From Desulfovibrio aminophilus DSM 12254 (lineage in GTDB: Bacteria; Desulfobacterota; Desulfovibrionia; Desulfovibrionales; Desulfovibrionaceae), in NCBI RefSeq assembly GCF_000422565.1, contig NZ_AUMA01000010.1, positions 62,001 to 126,000 on the forward strand: a stretch of 64,000 nt of DNA, in the 5' to 3' direction. Position numbers and translations under genes: made by a program. How positions within the stretch are numbered: position 1 is the first letter of the stretch; each line of letters opens with the position of its first letter. Of this stretch, positions 42,330 through 51,036 are shown piece after piece. The notes beneath the pieces are model-generated. The model was not told the DNA's origin. It saw nothing but the letters and a program-made list of their open reading frames with translations, and made no database searches.

Positions 42330-43484
42330 TCACACCTTCTTGATGGCCTTGAGGATCTCGTCGGGAGTGATGATCTGGCCGTCCACCCGGTTCACGGTGC
42401 GCACCAGTGCCCGCCCGTTGTTGACCCGTTTCACCTCGCGCGAGATCTGGCCCATGTTCATCTCGGGCACGATGACGGCCCGGCTGTGGCCGAGAATCTT
42501 CTCCAGGGCCCGGCGCGGGAAGGGGAAAAGCGTCCCGAGCTTGAGCAGACCGGCCTTGAGGCCCTGCCCTCTCGCCTGGGTCACGGCCAGTTCGGCCGAA
42601 CGGGCCACGCTGCCGTAGGCCACCACGCAGACCTCGCAGTCCGCGCACTCGAACTCGCGCACGATCTGAACCTGGTAGAGGAACTGGTCGATCTTGCGGT
42701 GCATCCGCTCCATGAGCGCCACGACCTCATCCGGCCGCGAGGTGGGGAAACCATTGCTGTCATGGCTCAGACCGGTGACGTGGAAACGGTACCCCGAGCC
42801 CAGGGGCGGCATGGGCGGCACTCCGCGCACGGTCTCCTCATAGGGCTTGTACCACTCCGGCGGCATGGTCGGGGTGGTCCGGTTGACGATCTCGAACTCC
42901 TCGGCCGGGGGCACGAAGATCTTCTCCCGGGTGTGGGCGGTGATCTCGTCCAGGAGCAGGATCACCGGGGTGCGGTACTTCTCGGCCATGTTGAAGGCCG
43001 TGACCGTCATCTCCAGGCACTCCTGCACGTCCGAGGCCGAAAGCACGATGATCGGATGGTCGCCGTGGGTGCCCCAGCGGGCCTGCTGCACGTCGCCCTG
43101 GGCCGGGCTGGTGGGCAGGCCGGTGGAGGGGCCGCCGCGCATGACGTTGACCAGGACCAGCGGAGCCTCCACCATGCAGGCGTAGCCGATATGCTCCTGC
43201 ATGAGCGAGAAGCCCGGCCCCGAGGTGGCGGTCATGGCCTTGCGCCCGGCCAGGGACGCGCCGATGACCGCGCCCAGGCCGCCGATCTCGTCCTCCATCT
43301 GGATGAACACGCCTTCGGGCCGCGCCGGCAGCTTCTGGGCCATGAGCTCCATGATCTCCGAGGAGGGAGTGATGGGATAGCCCGCGTAGAACGAGCACCC
43401 GGCGATGAGCGCACCCTCGACAACGGCCTCGTTGCCCTGGGCGAACAGGGCCTTGCGCCCCTTCTTCTTGCCGTTTGCGGACAT
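42330..43484 (-). CDS. 2-oxoacid:ferredoxin oxidoreductase, alpha subunit (KorA type)
   Basis: 384 residues. Domain I (pyrimidine-binding) has FYAGYPITPSSEIMELM and EDEIGGLGAVIGASLAG, then TATSGPGFSLMQEHIGYA. The C-terminal transketolase-like domain has VCVVAYGSVARSAELAV. No gamma domain is fused at its N-terminus, matching the four-subunit arrangement D-A-B-G. The start is the ATG in MSANGKKKGRKALFAQGN, six bases after the korD stop. Confidence 0.93.
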   Translation of the reverse strand: MSANGKKKGRKALFAQGNEAVVEGALIAGCSFYAGYPITPSSEIMELMAQKLPARPEGVFIQMEDEIGGLGAVIGASLAGRKAMTATSGPGFSLMQEHIGYACMVEAPLVLVNVMRGGPSTGLPTSPAQGDVQQARWGTHGDHPIIVLSASDVQECLEMTVTAFNMAEKYRTPVILLLDEITAHTREKIFVPPAEEFEIVNRTTPTMPPEWYKPYEETVRGVPPMPPLGSGYRFHVTGLSHDSNGFPTSRPDEVVALMERMHRKIDQFLYQVQIVREFECADCEVCVVAYGSVARSAELAVTQARGQGLKAGLLKLGTLFPFPRRALEKILGHSRAVIVPEMNMGQISREVKRVNNGRALVRTVNRVDGQIITPDEILKAIKKV

Positions 43485-43490
43485 GGCGTT

Positions 43491-43730
43491 CTACTCCTTG
43501 TCCCGGCGGCGGGCGCCCGGCTTCTTGTCCGTGACCACCACGGCGAAATCCGGACAGTGCAGTTCGCAGAAGCCGCAATGGATGCAGTCCTGCTCACGCG
43601 CCACCCGGGCCTTGCCCTGACCGTCCATTTCGATGACCCCGGCGGGACAGAAGGCCGCGCAGATGCCGCAACCCTTGCACCAGTCCGGATAGATGGTCAC
43701 CTTGCTCACGCCTTTCGTTTTTTTCGCCAT
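43491..43730 (-). CDS. 2-oxoacid:ferredoxin oxidoreductase, delta subunit (2x[4Fe-4S] ferredoxin)
   Basis: 79 residues with two ferredoxin motifs, CKGCGICAAFCP and CIHCGFCELHCP, each fit for one [4Fe-4S] cluster. It passes electrons from the oxidoreductase core to ferredoxin. Start ATG 43730 has GGAG upstream; the frame continues to 43814 without support. First gene of the korDABG operon. Confidence 0.94.
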   Translation of the reverse strand: MAKKTKGVSKVTIYPDWCKGCGICAAFCPAGVIEMDGQGKARVAREQDCIHCGFCELHCPDFAVVVTDKKPGARRRDKE

Positions 43731-43855
43731 GGCTCCGACCGCGACTGACCGCCGCGCCAAAGACCGGCGCGACGAAGAGGTTTGCGCGGCACTTTGCCTT
43801 CTTTTCAGAGGCAAGGCAAGGGAAACAGGGAGGAAAAGGCGGTGCTCCGGCCTGC

Positions 43856-44497
43856 TCAGCCCCGCAAAACGGCTTCAGCCAGGGCGTTGATCACGCTGGC
43901 GGCCAGGGCCGAGCCCCCCTTGCGACCGCGCAGGGTCACGTAGGGAACGCGCTCCTGGGCCAGGAGCAGTTCCTTGGATTCTGCCGCGTTGACGAAGCCG
44001 ACGGGCATGCCCACCACCAGGGCCGGACGGGCCCGCCCGGAATCGATATGCTCCAGCAGGCGCAGCAAGGCCGTGGGCGCGTTGCCGATGACCCAGACGG
44101 CCGGGGCCAAACGCTCCACGGCCAGATCCACCGCCGCGCGGGCCTTGGTCGTACCCCGGTCCCGGGCTAGGACGGCCGTCTCGGCGTCGGCCATGAGGCA
44201 ACGCACGGTACACCCCAGGGGCTCCATGCGCCGCTTGGGAATGCCGCAGCGGGCCATGTCCGTGTCCGTGATCAGGAGGCAGCCGGAGGCCAGGGCGGCC
44301 AGGCCAGCTTCACAGGCCTGGGGGTGAAAACGCAACAGGGACAGGATTTCGAAGTCCGCCGTGGTGTGGATCATGCGGCGGGCCACCTGCCACTCCACGC
44401 CCTGGAACGGGCGCGGCTCGGACACCTCGGAATCGATGATCTCGAAGGAGCGCCGCTCGATGTCCCCGGGGGCGCGGATGTCCTCGACGCCGCTCAT
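43856..44497 (-). CDS. Precorrin-8X methylmutase (CobH/CbiC family)
   Basis: 213 residues. Catalyses the methyl migration of precorrin-8X to hydrogenobyrinate, or the cobalt form, in cobalamin synthesis. The catalytic His is visible in RRMIHTTADFE, with GNAPTALLRLLEH and GMPVGFVNAAESKELL further on. Start ATG 44497, one base after the deoC stop. The other cobalamin genes are not nearby. The link to deoC and an amino-acid transporter is unexplained. It is followed by a 125-base gap before korD with only a weak hairpin. Confidence 0.92.
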   Translation of the reverse strand: MSGVEDIRAPGDIERRSFEIIDSEVSEPRPFQGVEWQVARRMIHTTADFEILSLLRFHPQACEAGLAALASGCLLITDTDMARCGIPKRRMEPLGCTVRCLMADAETAVLARDRGTTKARAAVDLAVERLAPAVWVIGNAPTALLRLLEHIDSGRARPALVVGMPVGFVNAAESKELLLAQERVPYVTLRGRKGGSALAASVINALAEAVLRG

Positions 44498-44498
44498 C

Positions 44499-45155
44499 TC
44501 AGCCCTCCATGACGATGGTCACCGAGGCCGAAGCCCCCAGGCGATCGGCTCCGGCGGCCAGCAAAGCCAAGGCCTGGGCCCGCGTGCGGATGCCGCCGCT
44601 GGCCTTGACCCCCATGTGGGCCGGGACGTTCGCGCGCAACAGACGCACGTCGGCCTCCGTGGCTCCGCCGCCGGAAAAACCCGTGCAGGTCTTGACGAAG
44701 GCGGCTCCTGCCCCGGCCGCCAAGCGACAGGCCTGAATCTTCTCCGCGTCACTCAACAACGCGGTCTCCAGGATGACCTTCACCGGGACGCCCGCTGAGC
44801 GCACCACGGCCTCAATGTCCCGCGCGACGGCCACCTCGTCGCCATCCTTGAGGGCCCCGACGTTCAGGACCATGTCGATCTCCCGAGCCCCCTCCTCCAC
44901 GGAACGGGCAGCCTCGAAGACCTTGACCGGCGTGGACTGGAAGCCCAGCGGGAACCCGACCACGGTGATCGGCAGAACCGCGCTCCCAACCAGCGACCGC
45001 GTGGCCAGGGGCAGACGGCAGGGAGCGACGCAGACGGAAAAGAAGCCGTGCTCCAAAGCCTCGGCGCAGAGCCGTTCCACCTCCGCCGCAGTGGCTTGGG
45101 GTTTGAGCAGGGTATGGTCCAGGCGGCGGGCCAGTTCCGCGCGCAAGGCTGTCAC
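44499..45155 (-). CDS. deoC: Deoxyribose-phosphate aldolase
   Basis: 218 residues. Class I aldolase that cleaves 2-deoxyribose-5-phosphate. The Schiff-base Lys is in FVKTCTGFSGGGAT; a second conserved Lys lies in KASGGIRTRAQAL, and Asp in REIDMVLNVGALKDG. DHTLLKP at the N-terminus is the usual start of the family. It lies one base after the permease stop and one base before cbiC, inside an apparent amino-acid transporter operon. Confidence 0.94.
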   Translation of the reverse strand: MTALRAELARRLDHTLLKPQATAAEVERLCAEALEHGFFSVCVAPCRLPLATRSLVGSAVLPITVVGFPLGFQSTPVKVFEAARSVEEGAREIDMVLNVGALKDGDEVAVARDIEAVVRSAGVPVKVILETALLSDAEKIQACRLAAGAGAAFVKTCTGFSGGGATEADVRLLRANVPAHMGVKASGGIRTRAQALALLAAGADRLGASASVTIVMEG

Positions 45156-45156
45156 G

Positions 45157-45876
45157 CTAGCGCCCCCGGGCCTGGTAGCGGGCGAGGTGCTTCTCCAGGC
45201 GGCGGCTGATGGCCGTGAGCACCCAGCAGACCAGGAAGTAAAGCACCGCGATGGTGATGAATATCTCGAAGGGCGCGTTCATGGTCCGGTTGTTCACCTG
45301 CGTGGCCGTGTTGGTCAGTTCGTTGACCCCGATGATGGAGGCCAGCGAGGTATCCTTGGTCAGGCTCACAAACTGGTTCACGAAGGACGGGATCATGTTG
45401 CGCAGGGCCTGGGGCAGGACGACCAGGCGCATGGCCTGGAAATGGCTCAGCCCCGTGCCCCGGGCGGCCTCCATCTGTCCCCTGGGCAGGGCCGCGACGC
45501 CGGCGCGCACGATCTCGCCCACGTAGGCCCCGGTGAAGATGATGAAGGCGATGAGCGTGCTCTGAAATTCCGGCACGGCCGTGCCCAGAAGGATGGGCGC
45601 CAGGAAATAGAACCAGAAGATGAGCATCAACAACGGCGTGCCGCGCACGATCTCGATGTAGATCACGGCGATGGCCTTGACCCAGAAGCGGCGGGAAAGG
45701 CGCATGAGACCTGCGGCAAGGCCCAGCCAGAAGGCCCCCAGGATGCCCAGGGCCGCCAGGACCACGGCCAGGGCCAAGCCGCCGAGCTGGCCCTCGAAGC
45801 TCATGGTCTGGGAGTTGAAGGTCAGCGACCCCCGAAGAAAATAGTCGAAATTGTTCCAGACGACGTCCCAGCGCAC
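45157..45876 (-). CDS. Amino-acid ABC transporter permease (second)
   Basis: 239 residues, His/Glu/Gln/Arg/opine family permease. About five membrane helices; the EAA-type coupling loop is PRGQMEAARGTGLSHFQAM. With the other permease it forms the heteromeric channel. It lies 12 bases after the first permease. GltK-like by gene order (binding protein, permease, permease). Confidence 0.9.
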   Translation of the reverse strand: MRWDVVWNNFDYFLRGSLTFNSQTMSFEGQLGGLALAVVLAALGILGAFWLGLAAGLMRLSRRFWVKAIAVIYIEIVRGTPLLMLIFWFYFLAPILLGTAVPEFQSTLIAFIIFTGAYVGEIVRAGVAALPRGQMEAARGTGLSHFQAMRLVVLPQALRNMIPSFVNQFVSLTKDTSLASIIGVNELTNTATQVNNRTMNAPFEIFITIAVLYFLVCWVLTAISRRLEKHLARYQARGR

Positions 45877-45888
45877 CCCGGCTCCCCC

Positions 45889-46590
45889 CTAGTACTTGAT
45901 CTGACGCAGGAAATGCTTGTTGTAGACGTTGATGGTCAGGGAAACCACCAGGGAGATGCAGATGTAGATCGCCGTGGCGGCCGTGAAGGCCTCGAAGCCC
46001 CGGAAGGTGTGCGACTCGATCTGCCGGGCCATGTAGGTCAGGTCCATGACCCCGATGGTCATGACCAGGGAGGAGTTCTTGATCAGGTTGAGGAACTGGG
46101 AGATGAGCGGCGGAATGATGATCCGGAAGGCCTGAGGCAGGATCACGTAGCGGTAGGCCTGGATGAAGGACAGGCCGGTGGCCCGCGAGGCCTCCAACTG
46201 ATTCTTGGGAATGGCGAAGATCCCCGCGCGGATCTCCTCGGCGATGAAGGCCGCCGTGTACACCGTGAGCGCGATGACGCCGGAGGCGAACTCGAAGTCC
46301 TGCTTGTAGAGCCACTTGTTCACGGCCTCGGGCAGGAGAACGAACGAACCGAAATACCAGAAGTAGATCTGCACCAACAGCGGCGTGTTGCGGAAGAACT
46401 CGGTGAAGGCCAGGCTGAACCAGACGCAGGCCTTGACCTTGGTCATGCGCAGCACGGCGACCAGGGTGCCCAGGGCCATGGCCAGGACGATGGAGATGGC
46501 CGAAATCTTGAGCGTCAGCCAGAAGCCGTCCACCAGCCATTGGTGGTACTCGCCGGTGAGGACGACGCTCCAGTCGAAATTGTACTTCAA
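45889..46590 (-). CDS. Amino-acid ABC transporter permease (first)
   Basis: 233 residues, five or so membrane helices, with the coupling loop PKNQLEASRATGLSFIQA. The preferred start is TTG 46590 (GGGA upstream), giving an N-terminus LKYNFDWSVV as in related permeases. The longer frame begins at a GTG inside the intercistronic hairpin and is not credible. Downstream of the binding-protein gene; GltJ-like by position. Confidence 0.88.
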   Translation of the reverse strand: MKYNFDWSVVLTGEYHQWLVDGFWLTLKISAISIVLAMALGTLVAVLRMTKVKACVWFSLAFTEFFRNTPLLVQIYFWYFGSFVLLPEAVNKWLYKQDFEFASGVIALTVYTAAFIAEEIRAGIFAIPKNQLEASRATGLSFIQAYRYVILPQAFRIIIPPLISQFLNLIKNSSLVMTIGVMDLTYMARQIESHTFRGFEAFTAATAIYICISLVVSLTINVYNKHFLRQIKY

Positions 46591-46612
46591 ATCGCTGTTC
46601 CCGTTTCGCGAG

Positions 46613-46645
46613 GACGGTGCGCGCCGCGACGCGGCGCGCACCGTC
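46613..46645 (-). terminator. Intercistronic stem-loop after the binding-protein gene
   Basis: Arms 46613-46627 and 46631-46645 pair perfectly over 15 bases around a GAC loop, with no U tract after it. It lies 28 bases past the binding-protein stop. Such hairpins typically protect the upstream message, so the binding protein is made in excess of the permeases. Confidence 0.7.
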
Positions 46646-46673
46646 GTTTCTCAGCCGCTCGAAGGAGTCCGGC

Positions 46674-47489
46674 CTACGGCCAGATCTCCATCTTCCACTT
46701 CAGCTCCAGGGGGCACTTGCTCTTGGGGCCGAACCACTTGTCGTAGATCTTGGCGTACTCGCCGGAACGCCACATCTCCATGAGCGAGGCGTTGACGAAG
46801 TCGCGGAAGTCCGAATCGTTCTCGGGCAGGCCGAGGCCGTAAGGCTCGTCGGCGATGAAGTCGCCGGTGATCTCCCACATCTCGGGCTTGTCGTCGTTGG
46901 CCTTGAGTCCGGCAAGGATGGGCGCGTCGGTGGTCACGGCGTCGACCTTGCCCTGCTTGAGGGCCAGGAAGGCCATGGGGTAGGTGTCGAAGGAGATGAC
47001 CTGGCACTTGGGCTGGGCCTTCTGGATGTTCTTCTCCGAGGTGGAGCCCTTGGCCGAGCCGACCTTCTTGCCGGCCAGATCAGCCACGGTATTCACGCCG
47101 CCGCCCTTCTTCACCAGGAGCTTCTGCTCGGCCGGGAAGTAGGTGATCGAGAAGTCGATCTCGGCCTCGCGCTCGATCTTGTGGGTCATGGTGCCGGCCA
47201 CGATGTCCACCGAGCCCTGGGTGAGCATGGGGATGCGGGTGGCCGAGGTCACGGGCTTGAGCTCCAGCTTCGCGCCCAGCTTGTCGGCCAGGAACTTGCA
47301 GATGTCGATCTCGAAGCCGACGATCTGCTTGGAGTTCTCGTCCACGTAGCCGAAGGGCGGCTGGGAGTCCTTGACGCCCGCCACGAGGACGCCCTTGCTC
47401 TTGATGTCCTCCAGTTTCCCGGCGAAGGCGGCGCCGGCCAGAAGCGAGAAGAGCGCGACAAAGACCAGGACAACAGACAGCTTCTTCAT
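46674..47489 (-). CDS. Amino-acid ABC transporter substrate-binding protein (glutamate/aspartate-like)
   Basis: 271 residues. Sec signal peptide cleaved near AAFA-GKLE. Family 3 features: VLVAGVKDSQPPFGYVDENS, VGFEIDICKFLADKLG, PVTSATRIPMLTQGSVD, with the ligand Arg in RIPML. It resembles GltI/BztA proteins, so an acidic amino acid is the likely ligand, not proven. It is the second gene after the ATPase gene on the minus strand and is followed by the stem-loop at 46613-46645. Confidence 0.92.
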   Translation of the reverse strand: MKKLSVVLVFVALFSLLAGAAFAGKLEDIKSKGVLVAGVKDSQPPFGYVDENSKQIVGFEIDICKFLADKLGAKLELKPVTSATRIPMLTQGSVDIVAGTMTHKIEREAEIDFSITYFPAEQKLLVKKGGGVNTVADLAGKKVGSAKGSTSEKNIQKAQPKCQVISFDTYPMAFLALKQGKVDAVTTDAPILAGLKANDDKPEMWEITGDFIADEPYGLGLPENDSDFRDFVNASLMEMWRSGEYAKIYDKWFGPKSKCPLELKWKMEIWP

Positions 47490-47528
47490 GAAATCCTCCT
47501 CTGGGGTATGCGTCCCGCCTGGGCGGGG

Positions 47529-48257
47529 TTACAGGATCTCCTTCAGGAAGGCTCGGGCCCGTTCATGCCGGGGATTGGAGAAGAAGACGTCCGGCGGGGC
47601 CTGCTCCAGCACCACGCCGCCGTCCATGAAGATGACCCGGTCGGCCACTTCGCGGGCGAAGCCCATCTCATGGGTCACGCAGAGCATGGTCATGCCCTCG
47701 CGCGCCAAGTCCTTCATGACCGTCAGCACCTCGTTGATCATCTCCGGGTCCAGGGCGCTGGTGGGCTCGTCGAAGAGCATGACCTTGGGCTTCATGGCCA
47801 GGGCCCGGGCGATGGCCACCCGCTGCTGCTGTCCACCGGACAGTTCCGCCGGGTACTTGTGAGCCTGGTCGTGGATGCCCACACGCTCCAGCAGCGCCAG
47901 AGCCACGTTTTCGGCCTCGTCGCGGGCCATGCCCCGGACCTTGATCGGGGCCAGGGTCACGTTCTTGAGCACGGTCAGGTGCGGGTAGAGGTTGAACTGC
48001 TGGAAGACGATGCCGATCTCGGCCCGCAGGGCGTTCACGTCCACGCTCTTGTCGTGGATGTCCTTGCCCTCGAAGAGGATGGTGCCCTGCTGGTACTCCT
48101 CCAGGCGGTTCACACAGCGGATGAACGTGCTCTTGCCCGAGCCGCTGGGACCGCAGATGACGAGCACCTCGCCTTTTTCCACGGTTTCGTCGATGCCGCG
48201 CAGGACATGAAAACCGCCATACCACTTCTGAAGCTTCTGGATCTCGATCATCGACAT
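47529..48257 (-). CDS. Amino-acid ABC transporter ATP-binding protein (GlnQ/GltL-like)
   Basis: 242 residues. Walker [15 protein letters not shown]-loop [13 protein letters not shown], signature LSGGQQQR, Walker [16 protein letters not shown]-loop VTHEMGFA. All canonical for polar amino-acid importers. Start ATG 48257 (GGAG upstream); ATG 48251 is a close alternative. The frame extends to 48347 without a ribosome site. First gene of the transporter operon, 39 bases before the binding-protein gene. Having the ATPase first is less usual for this family. Confidence 0.93.
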   Translation of the reverse strand: MSMIEIQKLQKWYGGFHVLRGIDETVEKGEVLVICGPSGSGKSTFIRCVNRLEEYQQGTILFEGKDIHDKSVDVNALRAEIGIVFQQFNLYPHLTVLKNVTLAPIKVRGMARDEAENVALALLERVGIHDQAHKYPAELSGGQQQRVAIARALAMKPKVMLFDEPTSALDPEMINEVLTVMKDLAREGMTMLCVTHEMGFAREVADRVIFMDGGVVLEQAPPDVFFSNPRHERARAFLKEIL

Positions 48258-48361
48258 GGGCAGGGAACTCCGAAACCGCCCGAAAGGACGGGGATTCTCG
48301 CCGAATTGCCAGGGGATTCGACCTGTTGGAACCGAAAAAGCGTGCAAAACGCGAAGGAAAA

Positions 48362-48390
48362 CATGTACCTGTGCGAACTCGTCTTGTCAA
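48362..48390 (-). promoter_or_regulatory. Sigma-70-type promoter of the transporter operon
   Basis: On the minus strand TTGACA (48385-48390) is followed after 17 bases by TACATG (48362-48367). A perfect -35 and half-match -10. It leaves a leader of about 100 bases before the ATPase start. Confidence 0.45.
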
Positions 48391-48471
48391 GGAGCAACGC
48401 CGTCCAGCGTCCCCACTCTCCGGTTGACAGACCTCCGCCCATCACGCAGAAGACCGATCAAGGGGAACCCC

Positions 48472-49839
48472 ATGATACCGCCCATCAACACGTCGCTTCT
48501 GGAGCTTTTCCGGATCGGTCCGGGGCCTTCCAGCTCCCACACCATCGGACCCATGCGCGCGGCCCGGGACTTCCTGGCCGCGATCCGAGCCTTGCCCGAA
48601 GAGGTGACGTCCCGCGCGACCCGGCTGGAAGTGCGCCTTTATGGCTCCCTGGCCGCCACCGGTCCGGGCCACGGCACCAATCGGGCCGTTCTGGCCGGAC
48701 TCCTGGACCAAGCGCCGGAGACATGCTCCCCTGAGTTTCTCGGCTCCCTGGACCTCTCTCCCGAAGCCGTCCACCACATCGACCTGGGCGGACGAGGCCT
48801 CGTCCTCCACCCGGCGGACGTGATTCCGGATTTCACCGAACACGGCTTCAGCCACAGCAACACCCTGGTCCCCCGGCTGCTGGACACGCACGGAGCCGTG
48901 CTCATGGAGCGACGCTACGCCTCCATCGGCGGCGGCTTCATCCACTGGGAAGGCCAGCCCGAGGAGCGCCGGGGCGAACCGGTCTTCCCGTTCTTCGACA
49001 TGCGGTCCCTGAAGTTGGCCTTGAGCGAGTCCGGGATGCCGCTGCACGAACTGGTGCTCATGAACGAGACCGCCCTCACCGGACGCGGGCAGGCCGAAAT
49101 CCTGGCCGACCTGGACCGGATCATGGAGGTCATGGACGCCGCCGTACGCCGGGGCCTGACCGCCACAGGCAAGCTGCCCGGACTGGGGCTGGCCCGCAAG
49201 GCGCACATCCTGCGGGCCCGGGCCTCGGCCGCCGAAAGCGGGGCCGGGCGCTTCCTCCTGCACCTGGACGCTTACGCCTTCGCGGCCGCCGAGGAGAACG
49301 CGGCCGGAGGCATCGTGGCCACCGCCCCGACCTCCGGCTCCTCCGGGGTCATCCCGGCCGTGCTGGCGCTGCTGCGGCGACACCAGCACCGCGACCGCGA
49401 CGCCCTGCGCCAAGGTCTCATCGCCGCCGGAACCATCGGACTGCTCGTGCGCCACAACGCGAGCATCGCCGGGGCCGAGGTCGGCTGCCAGGGCGAGATC
49501 GGCGCGGCCTCCTGCATGGCCGCCGCGCTTCTGGCCTACGCCTCGGGCCTGCCGATCTGGGCCGTGGAGACGGCCGCCGAGATCGCCTTGGAGCACCATC
49601 TGGGCCTGACCTGCGACCCGGTGGGCGGCTTCGTCCAGATCCCCTGCATCGAACGCAACGCAATGGGCGCGGTCAAGGCCTACAACGCCTTCCTCATCGC
49701 CAGCGTGGAGGATCAGGGGCTGAACCTCATGGGGCTGGACGGGGTCATCCGGGCCATGCTGGAAACCGGCAGGGACATGAGCGCCAAGTACAAGGAGACC
49801 GCTACCGGCGGCCTGGCCTTATCCTGTCCGGCCTGCTGA
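48472..49839 (+). CDS. sdaA: L-serine ammonia-lyase, single-chain iron-sulfur type
   Basis: 455 residues. Converts L-serine to pyruvate and ammonia using a [4Fe-4S] cluster. The beta domain holds GPGPSSSHTIGPMRAA; the alpha domain has cluster cysteines in GCQGEIGAASCMAAA and CDPVGGFVQIPCIERN. The protein ends in CPAC, so the last residue is Cys. That fits the tail-in-mouth arrangement described for the Legionella enzyme, where a C-terminal Cys caps the cluster. Start ATG 48472 has AAGGGGA upstream; the frame before it is not coding. Divergent from the amino-acid transporter operon. Confidence 0.95.
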   Translation: MIPPINTSLLELFRIGPGPSSSHTIGPMRAARDFLAAIRALPEEVTSRATRLEVRLYGSLAATGPGHGTNRAVLAGLLDQAPETCSPEFLGSLDLSPEAVHHIDLGGRGLVLHPADVIPDFTEHGFSHSNTLVPRLLDTHGAVLMERRYASIGGGFIHWEGQPEERRGEPVFPFFDMRSLKLALSESGMPLHELVLMNETALTGRGQAEILADLDRIMEVMDAAVRRGLTATGKLPGLGLARKAHILRARASAAESGAGRFLLHLDAYAFAAAEENAAGGIVATAPTSGSSGVIPAVLALLRRHQHRDRDALRQGLIAAGTIGLLVRHNASIAGAEVGCQGEIGAASCMAAALLAYASGLPIWAVETAAEIALEHHLGLTCDPVGGFVQIPCIERNAMGAVKAYNAFLIASVEDQGLNLMGLDGVIRAMLETGRDMSAKYKETATGGLALSCPAC

Positions 49840-49884
49840 ATCCCTTGGCGAACGGGGTTGTGTTCTGATACGGAATGGAGGCCC

Positions 49885-51036
49885 ATGAAATCTGTCCTCA
49901 GCCCGGGAGCGGACATGACGCGCGCCACCCTGCCCCGCCTCGCGATCCTTGCCATAGTCCTCACCGCGTTCGCGCTCCTGGCCTGCCGGAGCGAGCACGC
50001 CGCGCCGCCCCCCACCGCGCCCGTGCGCACGGTCATGGCCGAACCCCGCGACACCCCCATGGTTCTCTGGTCCGTGGGCACGGTGCGCGGCTCCAACTCG
50101 GTGGCCGTCAAGTCCCGCCAGGACGGCCGGATCATCAAGATCCACTTCCTGGACGGCGACGAGGTCCACTCCGGGGATCTGCTCTTCACCATCGACCCGG
50201 TCTCGCAGGCCCTGGCCCAGGCCCAGGCCCAGGCAGGGCTGTCCGGCGACAGGGCCTCCGCCGAAATGGCCGTGAAGGAGCTGGCCCGCTACAAGACGCT
50301 CTACGCCCAGGGCGCGGTGAGCAAGGACGAATTCGACCAGCGCCGCACCGCCGCCGAAACGGCCCTGGCCCAGGTCCGCTCCTCCCAGGCCGCCGTGGGC
50401 ATCTCGGCCCAGACTCTTGGGTACACCGCCATCCGCTCCCCCATCGACGGCCGCATCGGCATCGCCAAGCTGGACGAGGGCAACCTGGCCCTGGCCAACC
50501 AGGACGTGCTGGCCGTGATCAACACCATCACACCCATCGACCTGGATTTCTCCCTGCCCGAACGCTACCTGGAGGACGTGCGCCTGGCCTTCCGCTCCGG
50601 CCCGGTGCAGGTCGTCGCCGCCACCCGCGGAGCCAAGTCCCTCCAGGTCAAGGGCTCGCTGCGGGCGATCGACAACAGCATCAATCCGGCCACGGGCATG
50701 TTCAACATGAGGGCCCGTTTCGAAAACACCGACGAAATCCTCTGGCCCGGCCAGTTCGTCAGCGCCGGCGTGATCCTCTCCACCATCAAGGGCGCGGTGC
50801 TCGTGCCGGCCCAGGCCGTGCAGCGAGGATCCGACGGCGACTTCGTTTACCGCGTGAGCGGGGGCAAGGCCGAACCGGTTCTGGTCAAGGTGGGCATCCC
50901 GGTGGATGACTACGTGGTCCTGGACTCGGGACTCAAGGTCGGTGACGAGGTGGTGGTGGAAGGCCAGATCCGGCTCTACCCCGGCGCACCCGTGGCCCCG
51001 CAGACGCCCGGCAAGCCCTCGGGGACGTCCTCGTGA
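49885..51036 (+). CDS. RND efflux periplasmic adaptor (lipoprotein-anchored)
   Basis: Membrane fusion protein, 383 residues, HlyD/AcrA family. Signal peptide with lipobox ALLAC, hence anchored to the inner membrane. Barrel-sandwich halves (KSRQDGRIIKIHFLDGDEV and GYTAIRSPIDGRIG) flank a long helical hairpin of Ala/Gln repeats, followed by beta-barrel and membrane-proximal domains (VVEGQIRLYPGAPV). Start ATG 49885 with GGAGG upstream; the frame opens at 49858. The stop overlaps the RND pump by four bases. Confidence 0.92.
   Translation: MKSVLSPGADMTRATLPRLAILAIVLTAFALLACRSEHAAPPPTAPVRTVMAEPRDTPMVLWSVGTVRGSNSVAVKSRQDGRIIKIHFLDGDEVHSGDLLFTIDPVSQALAQAQAQAGLSGDRASAEMAVKELARYKTLYAQGAVSKDEFDQRRTAAETALAQVRSSQAAVGISAQTLGYTAIRSPIDGRIGIAKLDEGNLALANQDVLAVINTITPIDLDFSLPERYLEDVRLAFRSGPVQVVAATRGAKSLQVKGSLRAIDNSINPATGMFNMRARFENTDEILWPGQFVSAGVILSTIKGAVLVPAQAVQRGSDGDFVYRVSGGKAEPVLVKVGIPVDDYVVLDSGLKVGDEVVVEGQIRLYPGAPVAPQTPGKPSGTSS

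Noticed and set aside
48424-48429. TTGACA just before sdaA as its -35 box
   Set aside because: No acceptable -10 exists at 16-18 bases, and the site would put the start inside the ribosome site.
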